Origin: Janibacter hoylei PVAS-1
GTDB lineage: Bacteria > Actinomycetota > Actinomycetes > Actinomycetales > Dermatophilaceae
Assembly: GCF_000297495.1 (NCBI RefSeq)
Contig: NZ_ALWX01000031.1
Coordinates: 1 to 55,712, forward strand
Length of the DNA: 55,712 nucleotides
Direction of reading: 5' to 3'
The translations under genes were made by a program, and so were the position numbers. The notes beneath the pieces are model-generated. The model did no database searches and was not told the origin of the DNA. It saw nothing but the letters and a program-made list of their open reading frames with translations. Within the stretch, counting starts at the first letter, position 1; each line of letters starts with the position of its first letter. Positions 51,387-55,712 of this stretch are shown one piece after another.

Positions 51387-53690
51387 TCAGTGGCGACGCG
51401 AGGCGGTGCGGCGGGCGTTCACGATCGCCAGCGCGATGCCGGCCAGGAGCGCCAGGCCGAGGCCCGAGCCGACGACGCCGGTGTCCATCGGGCCGCCCGG
51501 GCGGTCAGTCTCGACGACCGGGCCGGTGGCGTCGCCACCGTCGTCGGTCGACGTGGCCGTGCCCGTCGCGGTCGTCGTGCCGCTCGTGCTCGTCCCGGTG
51601 CCCGAGGTGCTCGAGCTCGTCGAGGTGCTCGACGTGGAGCTCGTCGAGGTGCTCGACGTCGAGGTCGTCGTCGAGGTCGGCTCGTCGTCGGTCACGACCG
51701 TCACCGGCAGGGTCGCCTGGGAGTCGCTCGGCGCGGCGACGATGCGCAGCGTCGCCGCCCCAGCCTCCAGGCCGTCCGGCACGGTGAAGCTGACGTCGGC
51801 GCTGCCCTTGCGCGTCGGCGTGCCGTCGATCGACTCGGAGGAGACCGGGAAGGTGCCGACCGACGTGTCGCCGACGAAGACCTCGACCTCCGTGTTGTCG
51901 GGCGCGCCCAGCGAGGTCAGGTCGACGTCGGAGACGGTGAAGGAGACCTCGTCACCCTCGGTCAGCTCGCTCGGCGCGTCGCTCACGGCGATAGCCTGCT
52001 TGCGGAAGTCCGGGTCGACGACGTCGCGGGCGGAGAAGTAGTTGACGAAGGCGTCGGTGTCGATGAGGCCGGTGTCCTTGCGGTCGGCCCCCTCGGCGAG
52101 CACCGAGAAGTTGTCGCCGCCGCCGATGAGGAAGGAACCGGACGCCACCGTGTAGGTGCCGGCCGAGTCGATCGGCTCGCCCTCGATGCTCACCGACGTG
52201 ATCCGGCTGCCGGCAGCGGCGTCCGGGTCGTAGGTGTACGTGACGTTGTCGGAGAGGCCGAGCTTGAGGAAGGGCCGCGAGCTGCCCTCGGGCTGCCACT
52301 GCTGCTCGAGCAGGGTGGTGAACTGCTCGCCGGTGAGGTCGACCGTCATCAGCGTGTTGGCGAAGGGGTTGATCGCGGCGGCCTCGGCGTAGGTGACCTC
52401 GCCGGGCTCCTCGTCGCCGGTCGGCTCGTAGGTGAGCTCGTCGCGCAGGCCGCCGGGGTTCATGATGCCGATGTCGGCGCCGGGGCGCCCGGGCTGGTTG
52501 AGGGCGTCGAGCCAGATGTCGGCGGTGAGGTTGCCGAGCGTCGACTCGCGCAGCCGGTCGTCGCGGTTGCCGTCCTTGTGGGCGGTCGTGATGTCGTCGC
52601 TCACCTCGCCGATGACGACCTTGCCGAGCTCGTCGGCCTCCTCGACCGCGTCGTCGACGATGCCCGCGGCGGTCGTGTACGTCGGGTCGCCGGCGCACTC
52701 CTCGGTGGCCGGGGCGACGGGGACGTTGGTCGCCGAGTACTCGACGACCTCACCGGTCTCGGGGTCGATGCCCAGCTGCAGCTGGCCGAGGGTGTCGCCG
52801 TAGGAGTTGGACTGGATGATCGGCCGGGTGCCGTCGCCACCGGGCACGGGGGCGTCCCAGGCGTAGCGCTTGTGGGTGTGGCCGGTGAAGATCGCGTCGA
52901 CCTCGGCCGTGGTGTCCTCGACGATCTTGGCGAAGGCGCCACCGGCGCCCACCTGGTCCTCGAGAGTGCTCAGGGCATCGCCTTCGGTGGCGCCCTCGTG
53001 GTACTCGGCGATGACCACGTCGGCCTCGCCGTTGGTCGCGTCGCCGTCCTTGAGCTGGGCCGCCACGCGGTTGACCGCGGCGACCGGGTCACCGAAGTCG
53101 AGGCCGGCGACCCCCTGCGGGGAGACGAGCGTCGGCGTCTGCTGGGTGACGGCGCCGACGACGCCGACCTTGATCCCCCCGACCTCGACGATCTCGTACT
53201 CCGACAGCGCCGGCGTCGTGGTGCCGCGCTCGTAGACGTTCGCGCCGAGCAGCTCGAAGTCCGCCGCCTGGTCGACCCGACCGGTGAGGTCGGAGAAGCC
53301 GCGGTCGAACTCGTGGTTGCCCACGGCGCTGGCGCGCAGGCCCAGGGCGTTGAGGAAGGCGATCGTCGGGTTGTCCTCCTGCGAGGCGGAGGTGAAGGGC
53401 GAGGCCCCGATGTTGTCGCCGGCGGACAGCAGCGCGGTGCTGTCCTCGCCGAGCTCGGCGCGGGTGGTGACGACGGTGCAGGCGAAGGCCTTGCCGCTCT
53501 TGCCGGTGCCGTCGGCGTCGATCCGACCGTGGAAGTCGTTGACGTTCAGCAGGTTGACGGTCGTGAGCGACGGGTCGATCGCTCCCGGCTCGACGGGGTC
53601 GGCGGCGTGCGCGGCACCGGACGTCGCGACGAGTGCGGCGACCGCACCCGCTCCGACGAGCAGGGACGCGCCCTTGTTCTTGAGGGTCAT
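51387..53690 (-). CDS. Secreted bifunctional metallophosphatase/5'-nucleotidase with C-terminal anchor
   Basis: A 767-residue protein from ATG 53690 (GGAGG upstream). A Sec signal peptide ends near TSGAAHA. The metallophosphoesterase domain shows LLNVNDFHGRID, SAGDNIGASPF, VGNHEFDRGF and IFTGHTHKRYAW. The 5'-nucleotidase C-terminal domain follows (IGIMNPGGLRDEL, GGGDNFSVLAEG), then an Ig-like domain, a Ser/Thr-only linker of about 50 residues, and MDTG plus a hydrophobic helix and RRTASRRH tail. MDTG is not a canonical LPxTG sortase motif. It probably dephosphorylates extracellular nucleotides, which could feed purine salvage. Confidence 0.93.
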   Translation of the reverse strand: MTLKNKGASLLVGAGAVAALVATSGAAHAADPVEPGAIDPSLTTVNLLNVNDFHGRIDADGTGKSGKAFACTVVTTRAELGEDSTALLSAGDNIGASPFTSASQEDNPTIAFLNALGLRASAVGNHEFDRGFSDLTGRVDQAADFELLGANVYERGTTTPALSEYEIVEVGGIKVGVVGAVTQQTPTLVSPQGVAGLDFGDPVAAVNRVAAQLKDGDATNGEADVVIAEYHEGATEGDALSTLEDQVGAGGAFAKIVEDTTAEVDAIFTGHTHKRYAWDAPVPGGDGTRPIIQSNSYGDTLGQLQLGIDPETGEVVEYSATNVPVAPATEECAGDPTYTTAAGIVDDAVEEADELGKVVIGEVSDDITTAHKDGNRDDRLRESTLGNLTADIWLDALNQPGRPGADIGIMNPGGLRDELTYEPTGDEEPGEVTYAEAAAINPFANTLMTVDLTGEQFTTLLEQQWQPEGSSRPFLKLGLSDNVTYTYDPDAAAGSRITSVSIEGEPIDSAGTYTVASGSFLIGGGDNFSVLAEGADRKDTGLIDTDAFVNYFSARDVVDPDFRKQAIAVSDAPSELTEGDEVSFTVSDVDLTSLGAPDNTEVEVFVGDTSVGTFPVSSESIDGTPTRKGSADVSFTVPDGLEAGAATLRIVAAPSDSQATLPVTVVTDDEPTSTTTSTSSTSTSSTSSTSTSSSTSGTGTSTSGTTTATGTATSTDDGGDATGPVVETDRPGGPMDTGVVGSGLGLALLAGIALAIVNARRTASRRH

Positions 53691-53843
53691 TCGGGGTTCC
53701 TCCCAGAGCACAACGGTGTGGCGGGGCCCGGCAAGGGGTGGGCCTCACCAGCAGACTGTGCCCGAGCTCGGGGGCCTTCGCATGACGAGACGGGGCCGGA
53801 GGCTGGCCAGTGGGTGAACGGTAGGCGGTGCGAGACTGGTCCC

Positions 53844-54218
53844 GTGGCTGGACGACGTCGGATCCCCGTGGACGAAGGGTGGGCCGCGCTCGCCGCGTGG
53901 TCGGCCAGTGACGATCGCGCGACGCTGCCCCGCGCCGTCGTGGCGACGGCCGTGCGGCACACGGTCGCCGAGCTCGCAGACGCCGCGCCCGGGCGCAGCG
54001 TCGAGGTGCGGGTGCCTCCCTTCGCCGCCGTGCAGTGCGTCGAGGGGCCGGTCCACACCCGCGGCACCCCGCCGGCCGTCGTCGAGACCGACGCGCAGAC
54101 CTGGCTGGAGCTGGCCACCGGCGAGCTCGACTGGGCCGAGGGCGTCGCCGCGGGGCGGGTCAGGGTCAGCGGGCAGCGCACGGACCTCTCGGCCCACCTC
54201 CCCCTCGCATCTCCCTAG
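53844..54218 (+). CDS. Sterol-carrier-family (MDMPI C-terminal-like) protein
   Basis: A 124-residue protein from GTG 53844, which has GAGACT six bases before it (leaderless). Segments SVEVRVPPFAAVQCVEGPVH, TRGTPPAVVETDAQTWLELA and WAEGVAAGRVRVSGQRTDLS match the small actinobacterial sterol carrier family. The last codons GCA TCT CCC and the stop TAG lie inside the first CCTAGG repeat unit, so the repeat defines the C-terminus. No enzyme motif; a hydrophobic-ligand carrier is possible. Confidence 0.8.
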   Translation: MAGRRRIPVDEGWAALAAWSASDDRATLPRAVVATAVRHTVAELADAAPGRSVEVRVPPFAAVQCVEGPVHTRGTPPAVVETDAQTWLELATGELDWAEGVAAGRVRVSGQRTDLSAHLPLASP

Positions 54219-54288
54219 GGAAATGCGCACGTCCTCCGTATTTCCCTAGGGAAATGCGCATGTCCTCCGTATGTGCCTAGGTAGATGC
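54208..54288. repeat. Three CCTAGG-centred palindromes, period 31 bp
   Basis: CCTAGG occurs at 54214, 54245 and 54276. The middle unit is the perfect 14-bp palindrome TTTCCCTAGGGAAA, and GCGCA(C/T)GTCCTCCGTAT separates the units. The cluster begins GCATCT and ends AGATGC, so it is a dyad overall. The first and last CCTAGG provide TAG stops to the two convergent genes. Confidence 0.8.
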
Positions 54289-55335
54289 GGGGCGAAGGGA
54301 GGCCAGCAGCGCCTCGGCGACACCGATGAGGTGCACCGACTCCTCCAGCGGCATGACCGGCGACTCGGTCTCGCAGGCCGTGACCCGCAGCGCGACCTCC
54401 GTCGCCTCGTGCCGCAGGCCGCGGTGCTGCTCGATCGGGTCGCCGACCATCTCGTCGAGGACGACCCCGTCGGCGCCGACGAGCCGCATCGTCGTCGGGG
54501 TGTAGAACATCGTGTCGAGCTCCAGACGGGCCCAGGTCCCGTTGACCGAGGCCGTCGTCGGCGACGAGACCGACATGTCCGTCGCGAGGGACGCGACCGC
54601 TCCCGTGGGGCCCTGCGCGACCCAGGCGAGGCGCCGGTCCACCCCGCGGTCGGTCAGCGAGCCCAGCCCCGTCGCCGACGTGATGCCGCCGAGGCACAGC
54701 GAGGCGAAGGACAGGGGGTAGATGCCGAGGTCGAGCATGGCGCCCCCGGCGAGGTCGGGGTCGGCGAGGCGCTCGGGGCCGTCGGGCCACAGCTGGATCG
54801 AGTGGTCGGCGAGCACGGTGCTCACCTCGCCGAGCAGACCGGCGTCGAGCACCTGGCGCAGGACGTCGATGTGCGGCAGGAAGCGTGTCCACATCGCCTC
54901 CATGCAGTACACGCCCGCCTCGCCGGCGGCGGCGGCGATCTGGGCCGCCTCGGCCGCGGTGGGCGCGATGGGCTTCTCGACGAGCACGTGCTTGTTGGCG
55001 CCGATCGCGAGCAGGGCGTGCTCGAGGTGCTCGCTGTGCGGGCTCGCGACGTAGACGACGTCGACCTCGTCGTCGGCGACGAGCGACGCATAGTCACCGT
55101 GCGCGCGGGCACCGGGCGCGTGCGCGGCGACGAAGGCCTGCGCCCGCCCCAGATCGCGGGACCCGACGGCGACGACCTGCTGGCTCGTGCCCTGCAGCGC
55201 GATGGTCATCTGCTCGGCGATCCACCCCGCCCCGAGCAGACCCCACCGCAGCCCGGGGGCGCTCGCAGGGTCGGGTGTGCGCGGCGTGGGCAGCTTCATG
55301 CCGGGGACGTCGGCATGCGGGCGCGGGTCGGTCAT
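54277..55335 (-). CDS. Gfo/Idh/MocA-family oxidoreductase
   Basis: A 352-residue dehydrogenase. The Rossmann N-terminus reads RWGLLGAGWIAEQMTIAL, followed by VDVVYVASPHSEHLEHALLA and the EKP motif in KHVLVEKPIAPTAAEA; the catalytic lysine is in that motif. The C-terminal sheet domain includes MEAMWTRFLPHIDVLR and GGAMLDLGIYPLSFASLCLG. It oxidises a sugar or cyclitol with NAD(P). Its stop and last residues (AST) are encoded by the CCTAGG repeat. No sugar transporter is adjacent. Confidence 0.91.
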   Translation of the reverse strand: MTDPRPHADVPGMKLPTPRTPDPASAPGLRWGLLGAGWIAEQMTIALQGTSQQVVAVGSRDLGRAQAFVAAHAPGARAHGDYASLVADDEVDVVYVASPHSEHLEHALLAIGANKHVLVEKPIAPTAAEAAQIAAAAGEAGVYCMEAMWTRFLPHIDVLRQVLDAGLLGEVSTVLADHSIQLWPDGPERLADPDLAGGAMLDLGIYPLSFASLCLGGITSATGLGSLTDRGVDRRLAWVAQGPTGAVASLATDMSVSSPTTASVNGTWARLELDTMFYTPTTMRLVGADGVVLDEMVGDPIEQHRGLRHEATEVALRVTACETESPVMPLEESVHLIGVAEALLASLRPAST

Positions 55336-55345
55336 GGGCCCAACC

Positions 55346-55351
55346 TACGAT
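55346..55351 (+). promoter_or_regulatory. -10 hexamer for the small membrane protein
   Basis: TACGAT ends six bases before GTG 55358; no Shine-Dalgarno, so probably leaderless. Confidence 0.45.
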
Positions 55352-55357
55352 GGTGGG

Positions 55358-55588
55358 GTGAGCAAGCGTCCCCGGAGCAACCCCAAGCCGATCCCCTTCG
55401 TCGTGACGGGGGCGGTCATCGGCTTCGTCGTCTTCGGGGTCGTCTCCTGGCTGGGCCCCAACCGCAACGAGGGCTTCGACATCACCTACGACCCGGGTGC
55501 CGCGCTCGGGTACATGAGCGTCCTGGGGCTCTTCCTCGGCGCGCTCGTCGGGGCCGCCGTCGCGGCCCTCTTCACCTACCGCAGGTGA
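55358..55588 (+). CDS. Small two-helix membrane protein
   Basis: A 76-residue protein: a basic head (SKRPRSNPKPI), a first hydrophobic helix (VVTGAVIGFVVFGVVSWLG), a short outside loop (NEGFDITYDPGAA), a second helix (SVLGLFLGALVGAAVAALF), and a TYRR tail. It resembles the small uncharacterised membrane proteins common in Micrococcales. It diverges from the oxidoreductase gene. Function unknown. Confidence 0.75.
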   Translation: MSKRPRSNPKPIPFVVTGAVIGFVVFGVVSWLGPNRNEGFDITYDPGAALGYMSVLGLFLGALVGAAVAALFTYRR

Positions 55589-55607
55589 CGTCTGACCCCC
55601 TTCGTCC

Positions 55608-55712
55608 GCATCTCCCTAGGGAAATACGGCTGGGGGCGCGCATCTCCTTAGGGAAATACGGCTGGGGGCGCGCATCTCCCCAGGAAATGCGGCTGAGACT
55701 GCCAGGCATTCC
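55608..55712. repeat. Second cluster of CCTAGG-type repeats, period 32 bp, running to the window edge
   Basis: Units begin GCATCTCC at 55608, 55640 and 55672, each followed by a (C)TAGGGAAAT-type palindrome and CGGCTGGGGGCGC. Only the first keeps a perfect CCTAGG; the second has CCTTAGG and the third CCCAGG. Closely related to the cluster at 54208 but with a different spacer. Confidence 0.75.

Overview
The window is high-GC DNA with many GTG starts, 4-nt ATGA/GTGA gene overlaps and abundant GAC/GTC/CTC codons. The gene families point to an actinomycete: PurS/PurQ/small PurL, the fba-DUF3151-purA neighbourhood, an HelD-type RNA polymerase recycling ATPase, an LpqH-like lipoprotein and WhiB and SoxR remnants. 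I infer Micrococcales, perhaps Intrasporangiaceae (Janibacter-like); that placement is an impression and was not computed. No rRNA, tRNA, CRISPR array, transposase or prophage gene was recognised.

Layout. 1-9425 (all minus strand): start of an OmpA-domain gene, a lipoprotein, a large transglutaminase/DUF2126 protein, and a tandem array of six intact paralogous lipoproteins plus one decayed seventh copy. 9494-11697: a pterin dehydratase/VOC fusion diverging from a HAD-phosphatase/acyltransferase fusion. 11707-14477: a gluconate locus (GntR-type repressor diverging from gntP-gntK). 14510-19884: lipid kinase, serS, and a large LuxR-type ATPase regulator whose Walker A lysine is replaced. 19932-24504: ABC exporter pair, DedA protein, TrmH-type methyltransferase, membrane acyltransferase. 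24638-28094: putP-like symporter, aminotransferase, LpqH-like lipoprotein. 28243-32426: fba, DUF3151, a regulator, purA, a DUF5302 protein. 32561-36373: FAD oxidoreductase and HelD-like ATPase. 36660-46802: purine genes purD, purC and purSQL interspersed with relics of redox regulators, an AMP-ligase, a DUF1697 protein and an ABC1 kinase. 46942-49536: an accessory-looking patch with a heme-oxygenase-like enzyme, a CDGSH protein and decayed CPBP and SRPBCC genes. 49664-55712: HAD hydrolase, spermidine-synthase-like protein, a secreted 5'-nucleotidase, a sterol-carrier-like protein, a Gfo/Idh/MocA oxidoreductase, a small membrane protein and clusters of palindromic repeats.

Functional threads. 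De novo purine synthesis is represented by purA, purC, purD, purS, purQ and purL, read from several promoters. Central carbon is represented by gluconate uptake/phosphorylation and class II aldolase. Surface biology is prominent: eight lipoproteins, an OmpA-like protein and a secreted nucleotidase.

Non-coding structure is unusually rich. There is a family of small hairpin repeats whose stems differ by compensatory changes (24591, 32073, 32458 and four tandem copies at 51184-51339). There are two clusters of CCTAGG-centred palindromes, one of which supplies the stop codons of two convergent genes. There are perfect CGAAGGG-containing terminator hairpins, and many genes have an extended -10 hexamer 6-8 nt before the start codon, suggesting leaderless mRNAs.

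Caution: five genes are broken by exactly one extra base inside a run of 6-7 G/C, and purC is broken next to a run of 7 C. Uncorrected homopolymer errors are the likeliest cause; these genes are annotated as probably functional.
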